Assembly (NCBI GenBank): GCA_963678705.1
Contig: OY783212.1
Coordinates: forward strand, 5,828,001-5,892,000
Length of the DNA stretch: 64,000 nucleotides
Direction of reading: 5' to 3'
Source of the DNA: Panorpa germanica
Taxonomy: Eukaryota > Arthropoda > Insecta > Mecoptera > Panorpidae
The notes under the pieces: model-generated
What the model was told of the DNA's origin: nothing
What the model saw: only the letters and a program-made list of their open reading frames with translations
The model's database searches: none
Position numbers and translations under genes: made by a program
Shown here: positions 21,201 through 32,059 of the stretch, one piece after another
Position numbering within the stretch: the first letter of the stretch is position 1
How the letters are laid out: each line of letters starts with the position of its first letter

Positions 21201-22956
21201 ACATCCATGTCCAGTAAACATTTTGCAGTCACTTTGACATCATATTGAAGATGCGTATGATTTTTTTGTCATGAAACAATTCAATTTGATTTTACTCGTT
21301 CAAAGGAAATGTCACTGATATGATCCACAAATGGCAAAATCACTTCACCTGCCCTCACTACCGTACCAGTATTGAATAAAGTCGCAAATAAACTATTAAA
21401 GTGTAACAGAGACAGATATATTTTGTTTCTTTCTTTATGATGATTTTATATCTACTAAAATAAATGTTGAAGAATGTTTTACAAATGTAAAAGAAACAAC
21501 AACTATAGGACTGTACCTAGCTATGCCATTTTATCGAAATGTTTACCGGTGGGGATTTCATTTTAAATATTCAAAATTTCACTTATTGAATTTTGATGCA
21601 TTTGGAAAAATATCTATTTTTAGAACGCAATTAGAAATTTATTAATTTTCTTGTTATTTAATTTATTTAACGTTGGCCTATTTCCGATGCTAAGTCCTAT
21701 TACCGACTACCCCTTACTACTTTGGCAGTTTTTGTGGGGTCGTGACCTCATATATCTATACTAATAATTTCCTAATAAGTTTATGGTTTTGTACATTACA
21801 AAGAGCATCAAGCATCAATGCTCGCACCCCACTTAAAACTTTGGATTCCTAATATACTTTCACGCAGTTTTCTGAGCCAAATTAAAAATAATAAATCTAA
21901 AGAGTGGGCTTATTTGGTTGGTCTCCTTAACATGGATAAAATAGGAACTCATTGACAATGTCACCCATGTTTAAACAATTTTAAAAGGCTAATAGCAAGT
22001 GTTAGGAATCATACAATAACTTTTCACTTTTATCTTTAAACGTAAATCTGAGGGTTCTGGTTCCGCCACTGCTCATTGGAAACAAGTGGCATTTTATTGG
22101 TTACAACATTTACAAACATATCTCTTCGCTGAAAAAAAGGTTTTTGATCTATTTTTGTATACGAAGGAAATAATATATGGAATGAAAATATTTTACCCAC
22201 GGCAGAAGAAAAATGTTTTTATAAATAAATAAGTTTTTACCTTTGAGATGGCAAATCCGAAGTGTCATCCCCTTTGTCACTGCAAGAAAATTAAGGAAAA
22301 TTTATTTTTTATAAAGATAAAGTATTACGTATAATGATTGCAAGAGAAAATAGAAAAAAGAACTTTCAGAATATAAATATAAAATGAGTTAAAAACTTAG
22401 ACTTAAATAAATGAACAACGAATGTGACATTCGATCCCAAATGAACCAATACGAAAAGAAAAACGCAATCTTTTAATTATTAAAATTAAAGTTTAATTTT
22501 TTAATTCAACTTTCTTAATAAATGTGCAACACGGCACCAGGACGCAGGATATAAATATATATAATATATAGATATAAATGTTTTCCTCTTACTAATACTT
22601 ATCAGGCAGTGTCAACACAATAACAAAAACGAGCTATGCAGGCATCTACAAATTACGTCACACAAATTTTATAAGTTTTTAATTTCTCTGACACGCTTGT
22701 CACACATTGTGACCCCCCCACATATTTGTGTAACGTGATTGTCAAAATTTTGGTTCATCTGGGATAGAAAATGATACCATGTATTTTATATACAATGGTT
22801 TTCTTGAAAAAGTCTTATTACACAGTTTTTGAAATTAGTTTACAAGACATAACTACACACAAAACATGTTCTTTAAAGTAATCTTATGTCGATAAAGAAG
22901 GACGTTAAAGTTTCTTACCTTTCATTAATACCAGCAGCTGCCGCATCTTCCGTCAT
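9110..22956 (-). CDS. Arrestin family gene, 5' part (four exons joined)
   Basis: Arrestins bind activated, phosphorylated G-protein-coupled receptors in the cytoplasm, stop G-protein signalling and promote receptor uptake. The join of 22956-22919, 22279-22241, 10206-10042 and 9227-9110 reads 120 codons without a stop. Residues 27-30 are VFKK, whose lysine pair corresponds to the phosphate-sensing lysines of the family. KLTLYL follows at 36-41, GVLLAEPDFV near 58-67, KVYGQITLTFRYGRED at 71-86 and GLRF at 91-94, all in the order of the arrestin N-domain. An acidic, Ser/Asp-rich extension of 26 residues precedes VFKK; insect visual arrestins start much closer to this motif. The text differs from Drosophila Arr1, Arr2 and Kurtz as I remember them, so this may be the third, less studied insect arrestin type (CG32683-like). 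That subtype is inference; the family is firm. About 280 further residues are missing from the window. Confidence 0.9.
9370..9417. repeat. TA/GT simple repeat
   Basis: An alternating TA-rich tract ends in about seven GT dinucleotides, just inside arrestin intron 3. Confidence 0.8.
9688..9800. repeat. Mariner-like MITE family M1, partial copy
   Basis: It shares TTTTGACACATATCGTTT, the block GGTT(C)TATCTAAAAATC and GTCATCCTACGAACT with copies at 12.7-13.0, 25.8, 27.7 and 53.0 kb. Only part of one end is present. Confidence 0.6.
10042..10206 (-). CDS. Arrestin exon 3 (VFKK to TLTF)
   Basis: The exon has 165 bp, an acceptor reading TTTTGTTACAG and a GTAAG donor. It encodes residues 27-80, from VFKKSSPNNKLTLYL to VYGQITLTF, the first beta-strands of the arrestin N-domain including the phosphate-sensor lysine pair. 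The first base completes the split Arg codon from exon 2, and the last two bases begin the Arg codon finished in exon 4. Confidence 0.93.
11174..11199. repeat. (TA)n microsatellite
   Basis: Thirteen consecutive AT units lie in intron 2. Confidence 0.95.
12733..13027. mobile_element. Palindromic MITE, family M1 (inverted arms)
   Basis: The left arm (12733-12840) and the reverse complement of the right arm (about 12920-13027) align over about 108 bp. They start AACATC and share ATTGACAAATC, ATGAT-TTTAGATA and CAAAAT. TA dinucleotides flank or abut both ends. The roughly 80-bp centre is unique. The structure and the TA context suggest a Tc1/mariner-mobilised MITE. Two overlapping ORFs on opposite strands at 12949-13226 are artefacts of this palindrome. 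Confidence 0.65.
14484..15407 (-). pseudogene. Fragment of uncharacterised multi-copy protein with PIN/FEN1-like region
   Basis: About 300 codons on the minus strand, starting MVIEQSMMKAMKTDGGIARG, are interrupted about twice and end abruptly at FLSN. The text fits a large uncharacterised arthropod protein family I remember only as unannotated, multi-copy predictions. Recognisable landmarks are SIASGVVGDDKINCYKAREVG, VPVDPVLLFQRM, YELFPYPLSLFDD, then YIIDGGYLLHR and VTVVFDGYND. The last two, a buried aspartate after a strand and a VFDG motif about 45 residues later, resemble the acidic motifs of PIN/FEN1-type nucleases. That fold is inference. The usual C-terminal part, expected to hold more acidic residues, is absent. 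It lies inside the TIR element 14449-15865 and reads antisense to nothing host-like. Confidence 0.6.
15616..15640. repeat. Hairpin TTGTAGAT...ATCTACAA in the TIR element
   Basis: An 8-bp perfect stem lies downstream of a TATATCTCAAAAACGG-like segment. A very similar arrangement occurs at 19503-19527. Confidence 0.6.
16245..16560. other. GC-richer island with two hairpins, no gene recognised
   Basis: TCTCGGC (16388-16394) pairs with GCCGAGA (16404-16410). AGGCGAGA (16511-16518) pairs with TCTCGCCT (16537-16544). CTCGG/GGCGA motifs recur between them. Two short plus-strand ORFs cross the area but show no family features. Confidence 0.4.
17289..17700 (-). mobile_element. Internally deleted mariner remnant
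   Basis: The left end reads GAGGGTCATTCAAATATAAA after TA, like a mariner terminus. On the minus strand, VDKPRTSS resembles the linker after the N-terminal HTH. It runs quickly into TLEGVRSIVWSRL and FGPLKKALRGERFEDD, the latter typical of the mariner transposase C-terminal region. The catalytic middle is missing, so this is a deletion derivative. The right terminus was not found. The piece at 20263-20340 matches its middle. Confidence 0.6.
17756..18165 (-). mobile_element. Decayed mariner transposase, C-terminal half
   Basis: Minus-strand translation in shifting frames gives ARKVLATVFWNSNGVLVIDF, matching the mariner (K)KVxxTVFWDxxGxLxxDF strand that bears the first or second catalytic aspartate. 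It then gives a degraded LHDxARPH-like segment, a DYYID segment and RWNKCL near the end. In the VFW-x-S segment the usual aspartate is replaced by Asn. Several stops and frame breaks show it is long dead. It abuts the remnant at 17289-17700, but they look like different subfamilies. Confidence 0.6.
19503..19527. repeat. Hairpin TTGTAGATAA...TTATCTACAA
   Basis: A 10-bp perfect stem with a 5-nt loop is preceded by CTTAAAAACCATAACTC. It resembles 15616-15640 in sequence and setting, so 19440-19580 may be a relic of a related element. Confidence 0.55.
20263..20340 (+). mobile_element. Short mariner fragment
   Basis: CCCGAACTTCTTCCAA and AACGTTGGAAGGTGTTCGTA-type text match the reverse complement of 17539-17640 almost exactly, with an intervening deletion. 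It lies in the opposite orientation to the larger remnant. Confidence 0.6.
21397..21548. repeat. Dispersed repeat R1, partial copy
   Basis: It matches the left part of 6520-7012 in the same orientation with roughly three quarters identity by eye. Confidence 0.55.
21653..21835 (-). repeat. tRNA-derived SINE family S1, diverged copy
   Basis: On the minus strand it reads GCATTGATGCTTGA at the head, a middle with AAACTTATTAG and a tail with GCATCGGAAATAGGCCAACG and TTAAATAAAT. This is the same order as the copies at 50.7, 61.1 and 63.0 kb. The B box region is lost here. Confidence 0.55.
22241..22279 (-). CDS. Arrestin exon 2 (39-bp microexon)
   Basis: This tiny exon encodes DKGDDTSDLPSQ within the acidic N-terminal extension. 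It is preceded by a good acceptor (TTTCTTGCAG) and followed by a GTAAAA donor. Both junctions are phase 2, so it could be skipped without shifting the frame: splicing exon 1 straight to exon 3 would give ...GINE-R-VFKK. That makes it a candidate for alternative splicing, which is inference. Confidence 0.75.
22280..22918 (-). other. Arrestin intron 1
   Basis: The intron has 639 bp between a GTAAG donor and a TTGCAG acceptor. It contains one copy of a dispersed MITE-like repeat (22643-22741). Nothing else was recognised. Confidence 0.75.
22643..22741. repeat. MITE-like family M2 copy
   Basis: It begins CATCTACAAATTACGTCACA and ends in a C-tract followed by TTGTGTAACGTGATTGTC. Similar ends occur at 23.6, 61.5 and 62.3 kb. 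Confidence 0.55.
22919..22956 (-). CDS. Arrestin exon 1 (start codon)
   Basis: The exon begins MTEDAAAAGINE and ends in phase 2 before a gtaag donor. The ATG has the context CAAAATG. An in-frame TAA lies seven codons upstream (22975-22977), so translation cannot start earlier in this exon. No other start is needed. The 5' untranslated part runs upstream of 22956; its cap site and promoter were not recognised. A slightly GC-richer stretch around 23110-23145 could be leader or promoter. Confidence 0.8.
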
Positions 22957-23588
22957 TTTGAATTCACTTTGATATTATTTTTAATAAGTTTTTTTTTTAA
23001 ATTCAATCCAGCACTTGCTTGTATGTTTACATTCTATAAATTACATTTCCTTTAATTTTATACTCCTAACATTTTGTTGCTCGTAACTTTTTACTTTTCA
23101 CTTTAAACACTTGCAGTCAGCACAGAGCGTTGTGAGTATTCTTCTTTTAAACACATCAAATAACTTGATTTTTTTTTTATTATTTTATTTCTTTTTATAT
23201 CAAGATTTTTTTTTTGTGAAAATTCTTTAAATATTTATAGAATTTTTTATCAACATTTTCTATATTTTTTTAAAGGTATATAAGATATGTTGAGGTATAT
23301 AGTTGTACATATATCTGACTTGATGTTACATGTAACGAGAAGCATACTGCTGAAAATAAGTTAAGTCAGTTATACAGAGGTGAAAAACCTATTTCAATTG
23401 TCTTCACATTTATACGAGTACATAGAGTTAGTTACTGGAATAGAAACAGATCAAATTCACATTGATTTGTTTTTAGAGTAAGTATTTGTATTATTTAGGA
23501 TTTAGAGTAACATGTTTATAGTTGTTTTCAGTTTATTTCCGATATTAGTCCTATTAACCTTTTTTCTGCTTGTCTTATAAGATTAGGA

Positions 23589-23716
23589 GTCATCCATAAA
23601 TTGCGCCACACAAATTGCATGGTTATAACTCCCTTTCCCTTATTACGTCCTGTGTCACTTTCCAACCCCCTCTCCCACCCCGGCCCTTTTCTCTTTGCGT
23701 GCTACGTAATTAATGA
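23589..23716. repeat. MITE-like family M2 copy
   Basis: It begins GTCATCCATAAATTGCGCCA, has a C-rich centre with CCCTCTCCCACCCC, and ends GTGCTACGTAATTAATGAA, an imperfect inverse of the start. Confidence 0.6.
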
Positions 23717-25807
23717 ATTTCCTTCTTTGATATATAGTATTATAATCAACAAAACAACACAGCAATTAAACCTATCAAATATTGCGTGGGTCCAAAGATC
23801 AAACCCGAAAACTTGTCGTCAACGCCTCGTTGAAAAAGTATGACTTGAATTACTTCTACACTCAGTACTACTATTACGTCATAGTCATTTTTTATTGTAC
23901 CTTATTTTATTTAAAACTCAATAATGGTTTTGATCTATTTCTATTCCCATAACATCAAACGAGTGTACATTATTATCTTATCACCTTATGATGTTTTCTA
24001 TTAAGAAAAAATGATGTCATTGTACAAAGTTTGTAGTAGTAATTAACTTATAAAGTCCTGTTACAAAATTAATTGTATCCCTTAAATTATATGCTTTTTT
24101 ATTTTAAGGAAGCTATGGTCTGTGTACCGGGAGTTCGAAAAAAAAATCCGATAGAAAAACAAAATATTTCCTAATAAAAAAAAATTGGTCGAAAAATTGA
24201 ATGCTGATTTAAAAGGCGTTAGTTTGATACAAATTTGCGGTGCGGATTTTGTTTCGCAGTGTAGTTCTAGTCTAAGAAAGAGACGTCTGCAAAGCCACAG
24301 TTTTGACCTAATAAATATTTTCTACATTTATATTTTGCATAAAATCAATTAAATTAATAAAATTGTAATTTCAGTTAGTATTTAGTTCTAATAAATATAT
24401 TCCTGCGACATAATACCGATGTAATTTATTTGTATGTACAAACTCATATACAAACCAATAAATCTGATTACAAATTTAGCCATTGTTTACAAAAGTTTAT
24501 GGCTGTATACGGTTAAAAACAAAACTTCAAATTCATTTCATATGAACTTAAAACATAAATTATTTATATGCCCGTATACTGCAGATTATCAACCACTGGA
24601 TTATGTCAAATAAATTATCAAACGTAATAATATTAACGTAGTAAAGAATATTCAAGCGCATAGTATTAGATATATTTATAAGCAGACGAATATTTAATTT
24701 GAATATTTTTATTGTTGTAACGAACATATTTATATACAAGTATTAATTTTGATATTCTTGTTGAAAGCCACATTTCACGTTGTCTGATATATTGAGAAAA
24801 TTATATTTAAATTTCAATTGTTTAAGTCGTAAATTATCGTTTAAATATAAATGACTTGAATAATATTAACGACTTTAACACTAATATTTATATAAACATT
24901 ACAGTGTTATTAATAACAGATGATACGAATATAAGCTGTTTAATATTGTTGTATTCTGTTGTTTTGTACGTTAATATATAACTTGCTTTTCATTTCATTG
25001 CAAGACAACGTGTTGGCTTAAATATTTTAGTTAATTTACGTATAATTATTTCTTACTTTCTCAAAGATTTTTGGGTACCTAACTTTAACTTCTTTTGTAT
25101 GTTATAAATAAATACATACATACTTAAATTTACACAAGCTCTAAGACCCGTTCTGCAAACCAGATTGCAATTTAAGTCCTACTCAAAAACTATTTATATT
25201 TTGTCACAATTGATAGATTACATGACACAAACTTCATGGTGCGCCTCCTACCTGGGGTTATCCCTTTTTCGGATGGTAAAGTAGCTAGATACATTACTAT
25301 TAGTTAAGTAAAGTTGAAATTGTTATTATAGTACGCTGTTATAAATGAAGCAATAAAGTGTAAAAACCATATAATTATCCTCTTTAATCATACCATATTT
25401 TTATAGCTTTAAAAGCTCTTTAATTCCGCTACCATCCGTGTATGAAACAGCTTTATCAAAAGCTTTTATTTTTCATATACTTTTTACACTGCATGTTAGT
25501 AATATTACATGCAAAATTAAGAGGATTATGTCGTCCTGTATGTAAAATAACTTTGTAACAAGGTATGCAAATTGTAAAATTATCTAAATTATTCATGCAT
25601 AGTTATCAACAACGGATTGTCTGTTTTTTGAACAACATACTCATAGTGCTCGTAACTTTTAATTATTTTGTTATCTCGTTAGCACAGAGGTCCGAAATGT
25701 ATCTTCTTTTATCTAGAGCAACAATATGTCGTAAAATAAAGTATAAGAAACTCAAAATGACGCCAGTTAAACTTATCTTTTATTTGTCTCGTTTAAAAAA
25801 ACGCACT

Positions 25808-25857
25808 CCTCGTATATGTCATCCTACGAACTTATTGAGCGATGTTACATTCAAAAG
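25808..25857. repeat. Mariner-like MITE family M1, end fragment
   Basis: GTCATCCTACGAACTTATTG followed by AGCGATGTTA matches the end of other M1 copies. It is cut off by the LINE insertion. Confidence 0.5.
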
Positions 25858-26295
25858 AATTTCATGTATATTTTATTTATTTATTTATTTGCCTTGACTT
25901 TTATTCGTCATAGCAACCATCAAATATTTTTTATACATATTTCACATTTTATAATTTTATTTTACAAATTTCTAAATATTTAAATAATTCACTAATTAAT
26001 TTTGAATCACTTAACAAAAATTTAGTATAAACAGGACAAATTTTAATCACATCTTATATTTCACTATTGAATTTTGATCTTTCTAAACTATAATTTATGC
26101 ATTCAAATATAATATGATCCAAAGTTCCTTCTTCACTACATTGACATCTATCGTCGGATTTAATATTAATTTTGTACAGGTGAGCTGGAGTTTTACAATG
26201 ATTACTATTGATTCTGATTATAGTTGATATAATTTTGCGGGACTCATTTTTAAACCATCTTTTCTCACTTAAATTTGGATGTAATTTCATATATA
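25858..26295 (-). mobile_element. 5'-truncated LINE 3' end with target-site duplication
   Basis: Minus-strand codons 26282-26057 give RKIISTIIRIN, PAHLYKINI, then CQCSEEGTLDHIIFEC. This is the terminal Cys/His region found after the reverse transcriptase of I/Jockey/R1-like non-LTR elements. A short 3' UTR follows, then an AAAT-repeat tail at about 25871-25892. Flanking direct repeats AATTTCATGTATA (25858-25870) and AATTTCATATATA (26283-26295) differ at one base and form the target-site duplication. The element inserted next to an M1 fragment (25810-25857). Confidence 0.75.
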
Positions 26296-27690
26296 GATAA
26301 AAATATAGTTTCTATGAATATGTTTCTATGAACTTTAGTTCTAGGTCACATATAATTATAAATAATATAATATAGTAAAACTGTGTATACATTTTTTTGG
26401 ACAGCATTTGTTATAGAAATTGTATTTTTCAATGATTGTATGAATTTTGCATTACAGTATTAATACTCGTATAGGAAATTTGTTATTTTGTGAAAATCAT
26501 TATTACTAAATACTTAAGCGAATCGTGTCATAAAATAGGACAATTTTATTGGATTTATTAACCAGTTGAAGCGTGACTCTAATAGAAATTACTCATTTTC
26601 CTTCATATATTTTAATGACATCGGTTTTATTGCTCGAACGACGAACGGAACGACTAATGTCATTTATTAATAAGTTTGAACTTAATAAAAGTTTTAGATA
26701 TACCAAAGTTTCCCCTTTACTACTTAGACTTATTATCAATTTTGTTATTAGTTTAGAAACTCTGAAAATACCCCGACCTTGACATAAGCTTTGACTACCA
26801 TCTTGTTAAAATTGTGTTCGTTTCGTAATTATCATTTGAAGTTAGAGAGGGAAAGAAAATACTAGACCTATTGAAACACTCATAAATCTTAAATTTCACT
26901 TTTTATAAGTAGATACTAGATTATTAACCTTTATACAAAACCCATACATTGCGTCCGTTGTAGTAGTATTCGCTCCCTTTGCTTAAGCAACTCATGCAAG
27001 TACTATTCATCGTTAGACCAGGAGGAGGTTTAACTTCGGTAGCGAGTATTTTACTAAATAGAATCATAAAATTTTATCAGATGATTTTACATGATGTGCA
27101 ACTTTTACCAAGTTTCGGCGTAAGAAAAGTATATCACTTTTTGTACTTTTTGTTTTAAACTCGTTTTATCTACTTTTTATTTTGCACCATATAACAAAAT
27201 AAAAATGCTAAAAGAGCAATAATTCTTCTTAATAAAACACGACGTTACGTTACCAATAAGTTTAATATTTAATTAGCTTATTTCTAAGTAAATTTGATTG
27301 GATCGAGTTCTACACTGTATTCTGCTGTACTCACCTAGACTACTTACTCTTTGCAATAAAATTAGATTACTGTAGAAGAAAACACGTAATTCCCGAGCTG
27401 CATTTGTATGTTGATTGCATTTGAGTTCAATTCGATTGCGGAGAGACTTTAGGTCTGATGATCTTTTTCTCGCCACTGAAAATTGCATCACATAACAATA
27501 AGTACTATTTGTACTACTATTGTCTATAGTACAATAAACAAAAGTCTGAAATTGACTTTTCGAGCAGTATGACTTCTAATTAATGCTTATTGTTAATGAT
27601 TTTAGTTGTACATAACCTCAAACAATTTGTCAAATTTGCAGTCATACTGCTTGAAAAATCAATTTCAGATTTTCGTTTATCAGACCTAAC

Positions 27691-27824
27691 ACATCACCGA
27701 TTGCGCCACTGTTGACAAATCGACATGATTTTTAGATAATACCAACCTTCAAACGATATGTGTCAAAATTTCATAACATTCCGACCATTAGTTTATGACT
27801 TACAGTGGTTCTAGTTACGCTACT
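27691..27824. repeat. Mariner-like MITE family M1, well preserved arm
   Basis: ACATCACCGATTGCGCCACT, then ATGATTTTTAGATAATACCA and ACGATATGTGTCAAAATTTC. It is one arm only, closest to the family consensus in this window. Confidence 0.65.
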
Positions 27825-29146
27825 TTTGTTTATTACAAAATATTTCTTTTTAGAAAAATATAACTCTTTTTGAAGCTGAACTCTTATTGGTATAAACTAT
27901 TCTTTTAACGGAACCACAAAGCTGATATATGTTCTCGCATGAGTTAGGAAAACGTTCGTAGTTCGTGTTTTGCAGTGCAAGACTTCACACTTGCTAGCTT
28001 TCCACAATCTAATTCAAGGGTTACATTGCATTACATTTTCTACTTGGATACATATAATCTCTTTAGACATTTACACTCGAACAAACATGTGTTCAGAATT
28101 ATCTTCTTATATGTAATTTTCTGCAGAGTTATGTGGGGTGAAAGAAATATCACTGCTAAAATTGTAATAATTTAATAATTATTTGAATAACAAGCCGTCA
28201 CTTGTAACCGCACTAATACCTTATAAATTGTTATTTATGGCATAGTCTATAAATTCCACAAGATTATCGATGCTGATGGTATGTGATTTTCCACCCTTGT
28301 TTTAATCAATAAATTTCTACCCTATCATTTTGCAATCCCTTTGATGTTGCTGAAGTTTACTTTTAGGGGAGCTTATGCGGTGTGCTTAACTACTTTACAC
28401 AATTGCTAGTTTACCACAGTAACTACATGCCTTTAAATATATACGCAAAACCGAAGAGTGAGAGAGAGGAAGAGTGAGGTGGGGAGGGATTATTCGGAAT
28501 GTAGGTTAAGTGTTTACTACAGAGAAACGAATAATTATAGTGTTGAACTTTATCTTTTATTTACTTTTTTTGTTATTTAATTTAATTCCGCCCTTAAAAG
28601 AAATAAATAAATAATAAAGATGGGGACACAGTAGGCGAGAGCATTAGTGCTGTATCTTCGGGTTATATTTTCTAGGTTTGCGCTGTAGAGAGCGCACGAG
28701 GAATAACTCTTCGAGCAAAAATAAGTATAATAATACTCGTATAACAAATATAATAATTAATTCAGCATAGAGATTAAGTTAATTTCTTGCAACTTCCTGG
28801 GTATAAAATCAGTATGTAATTGGGGTATTATATAATATTTTGAGATTTTTTTTTCGTTTTAAAGTTATAAATATTTGGTAGTGCAGCGCACGAGTGCACT
28901 TAAGATACAGCCGCCTCTGATACATACATAATTATAAACTTATTAGACAGCGAAGTAAGCTCCTTAAAAATCCTATAGTTTCATCAATTTTGAATCTTTT
29001 TATTTATCAAAGCAAAGTATTCAAAACACTTAGTGCAATCGTCCGCGCTAGAGGCAGCTAGCTACACCTGCATGTATTTATTGCAGGTACACCATGCATC
29101 TATTTTAAACTAATATCACTTTATTTGAAACATTCGGATTGTTGTA

Positions 29147-29372
29147 GGTCTAATTTTTAAGAGATCAATATAATTTAATCTTATACTATTTCACATAGGT
29201 ATTTTTATTCATTTAAAACTTTAATAAATCTAGGTGATTGCTAACAGATTTGCTTAAGGTTTCCCACCTAAATAAAAATCTTATAACTCCGTTTTTACTA
29301 TTAAATTTTTACCTTTCTATTAGTAATGTTAAAAATCAATTTATTTCTTCTTTGAGAGAATATTAAGCTCTT
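29147..29372. repeat. Left arm of a 225-bp inverted repeat pair
   Basis: It matches the reverse complement of 32060-32295 over about 225 bp. The outer 110 bp is about 90% identical and the inner part less so. The outer edge starts GGTCTAATTTTTAAGA directly after TA. Confidence 0.8.
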
Positions 29373-32059
29373 ACCGAAGATAAATACTAAACTTTGATTG
29401 ACAGATTAGATACTAAACTCTGTGGTGCAATAAATATTAGCGGCGTTAACAACTGACGAGTGTACCTTAATAAATGAAATAGAAAATCTATAATACTATT
29501 ACCACTTGAATCTGACGTTTAGAGCTAACGGATAGACTAGATATAAACCCTCGAAAATATACGAGTATCAGCGGTAAATCGTAAACAAATAGATCGCTGA
29601 AGGATCAAGGAGGAGGAAGAGGAGAAGGAGCGATATGCGAGTAAGGGCGCACCACTTCGCATAAATATTTAATAATTTTGGTAGCTGCGGATAAAATCAA
29701 TAAAATACATAAGAAAATTTGTTTATTCGTAAGCAAAAAAATTTAAATAATTGAACGAGATTATAATGAATCAGCTATATTCATAAGTTGAATTTCTTAA
29801 ATCATCATTTATCATTTATTTCTTATAGCACCAGCCTCTTTGACCTTAGATTGTATACATGGTTCATTTCACTTTTTTTTTTGATCTCTAAAAAGTATTG
29901 AATTATTTTCTACGGAGTATTTTCCTTAGTCAGCAAAATTTTTGCTTTTGAATTTTTATATTTTTAAATCTCGTGAATAATAAATATGTTCAAGCTTTCA
30001 ATAGCCTAAATACGCTTGCCCAGAACAGATTGTTCTACGTGGTTCAACATACGTAAGGTCTTGCCAGATCCTGATCAACCAAAGGATAAATCAACATTGA
30101 TCCTGTCGAGCTATGCACTGAATTATTGCAGCCACGTTAACATTGGTCCTTCTCAAGTACGATGAGAACCGGAACAACTGATTTTAGAAACTAAGGGCAC
30201 TAGATAATCTTATTAATCTGACTTGAGGATTAATATTTTTGGAGCCACAAAGAATCGTAAAAGAAATATGTTCATCACATTCACGACTGCTGAAGAAAAA
30301 AATTGGTACAGAAAAATTAGTAACAAATGGTTATTATCATCATTTTGGCGCTACAGCAATTGTAGAGCAGTGATCTCTTTTAAGATGTTTTTCCATATCT
30401 TCCTATTGGTTCTTCCTCTTCAAATTCCTCACACCTATCTTCTTTAGATCCTCCTCTACTTGACCTTTCCACCTCACTCGGGGGCGTTCATCCTTCTATT
30501 AGTTTCTTCTCGGTTCTGATTCAATCCATTCTTTTTTACATGTCCTTACCTTTGGAGTTCTTCTAATTTGCGTCACTATATTCCGCTTTCTATGTATTTA
30601 TATTTTTATTCGTAATAACAAATTTTGTCACTAAATAGAAAGTTGAAGTGGCTAAGCTACCGTTGCCCATATTTTAATGCGGCACCGTTTCCTCCAACGC
30701 TTTGAAGATACTTTAGAAATATGCAGAAATTTATAAAATCGTAATTATCTAGCTGCCATGCTTGGCTGTTTTAATAATTATGAAAATTGATATATGTAAA
30801 AATGGAAATATGAACGTTACCCTAACGACTTCGACATCGTTAAGTTATTTTCAACGTAATTATTGGCACTTACTCTTGTCTATTTATTTTCGCTCCGTCA
30901 TTTTGTTCACTGTACCACGTCAGCATGGTAGATAACACCATGGAGTACTCAAAAACACTAAAAGTTCAGCCAGTTCATGAAATCGCACCGTAATAACACA
31001 AGTCACGTAATGATACTTTGCAGACACATGTACGAGTATATTCATAAAATGTGCTTATTACTTATTTTTTAAATGTAAATTTTATATTCCCAATATGCAA
31101 TGTACATACAGTGCCAATGGTGGCAATTATTAATATTACTTGCAACCTCTCATAATAATTTATTAGCCTCCATTCTTAAAAAGTAGGTGCAGCAGGTTTA
31201 AATTGCAAAAGTTTAAAGGTAAATGTTACATCAAAATATGTTAAATACATGTAGTTATACTAGCGGGACAGTTTTTTATTTTTCTTTGTAAAATGATTAG
31301 ATAATAATTCTATTATTTATTTGGAATTAGCGTACTTATTATTTAAATCTTAATTTCCTGTATTTGTGTTTGTTATTTTTGTTTTTGAAATGTTTCACCC
31401 TATGGTTAGATTGGTTTAATCTTCCCATCTGTCAATTTTAGCCTAGAACTATCAAAACAACTTTCTCTCATCAAGCGCACAGCTTGAGTTTGTTGTAAAC
31501 AGTAGAATGGAGTTATATTTGTATCCGTATCCACCATTTGACGGCCACTACCCTCCTTCCCCTTTGTCCCACCCTACAGTTGAACTGTGAACTGTTTGTG
31601 ACTGACACATCATTGCTATTTACGCTTCCTGCATGTTTCTCCAAGCCACTGTTTACATTAAGTCCTGCAGCGGATACAGGGATTAAATTACCATAAGTGT
31701 TGGCTGGAATTTTAAGTTTCGGTTTGCTTATGTTTACTTAGAAAATAGAATAGAACTTTAGACAACTTAGAATCATAGTTTAATGACGTTTCACTTCAAC
31801 AACAAATTTATCCTTAACATCAACGGAGCAGATTTTTGTACTATTAGTAAATTATTGATTGTTAGCTAATTAATCTCTGGTTTTTAAAAGGGTTATATAA
31901 TTGTAAATATGTGTACTATTAACATATTTTTCAAAATATCTACTACAGTTCAAATTACGACAGTCGGCGGTGACTCATGCCTAAAAAAGGTTATAACAGC
32001 CGTATAAATCTACAATACGATGGTGAATTTTATCTAATTCGATCCTATATTATTATTAT
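29373..32059. other. Interior between the long inverted repeats
   Basis: It contains a LINE 3' fragment (30335-30600) and otherwise AT-rich sequence. No transposase reading frame was seen, so a DNA element here would be non-autonomous. A small hairpin with ACCTGCA/TGCAGGT arms lies just outside the left arm, near 29069-29090. Confidence 0.45.
30335..30600 (-). mobile_element. LINE 3'-end fragment (RTE-like)
   Basis: Minus-strand translation gives KRMD, then RPRVRWKGQVEEDLKKIGVR and LKRKNQ, ending VAPK stop. The pattern GRPRxRWxxxVEEDLxKxGVRNW closes the reverse-transcriptase ORF of RTE-like LINEs. The usual AQDRxxWR segment is broken by a stop. After the terminal stop comes ATGATGATAATAA, like the short TGA/TGAT-repeat tails of such elements. 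No flanking duplication was found. Confidence 0.6.

Larger units (their letters stand above)
10207..22240 (-). other. Arrestin intron 2 (about 12 kb)
   Basis: This long intron lies between the GTAAAA donor of exon 2 and the TTACAG acceptor of exon 3. It is a trap for mobile elements: a (TA)n tract, a palindromic MITE, the TIR element with the PIN-like cargo, two mariner remnants, a SINE and a dispersed repeat copy. Stretches 10207-11170, 11200-12732, 13028-14446, 18170-20260 and 20345-21390 show no coding signal that I can support. Confidence 0.7.
22957..25857. other. Upstream region of the arrestin gene
   Basis: It presumably contains the leader and promoter, but no TATA/Inr pair could be defended. 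Poly(T)-rich DNA lies at 23170-23280 and one M2 MITE at 23589-23716. From 23720 to 25800 I see only AT-rich sequence with no recognisable feature. Confidence 0.4.
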
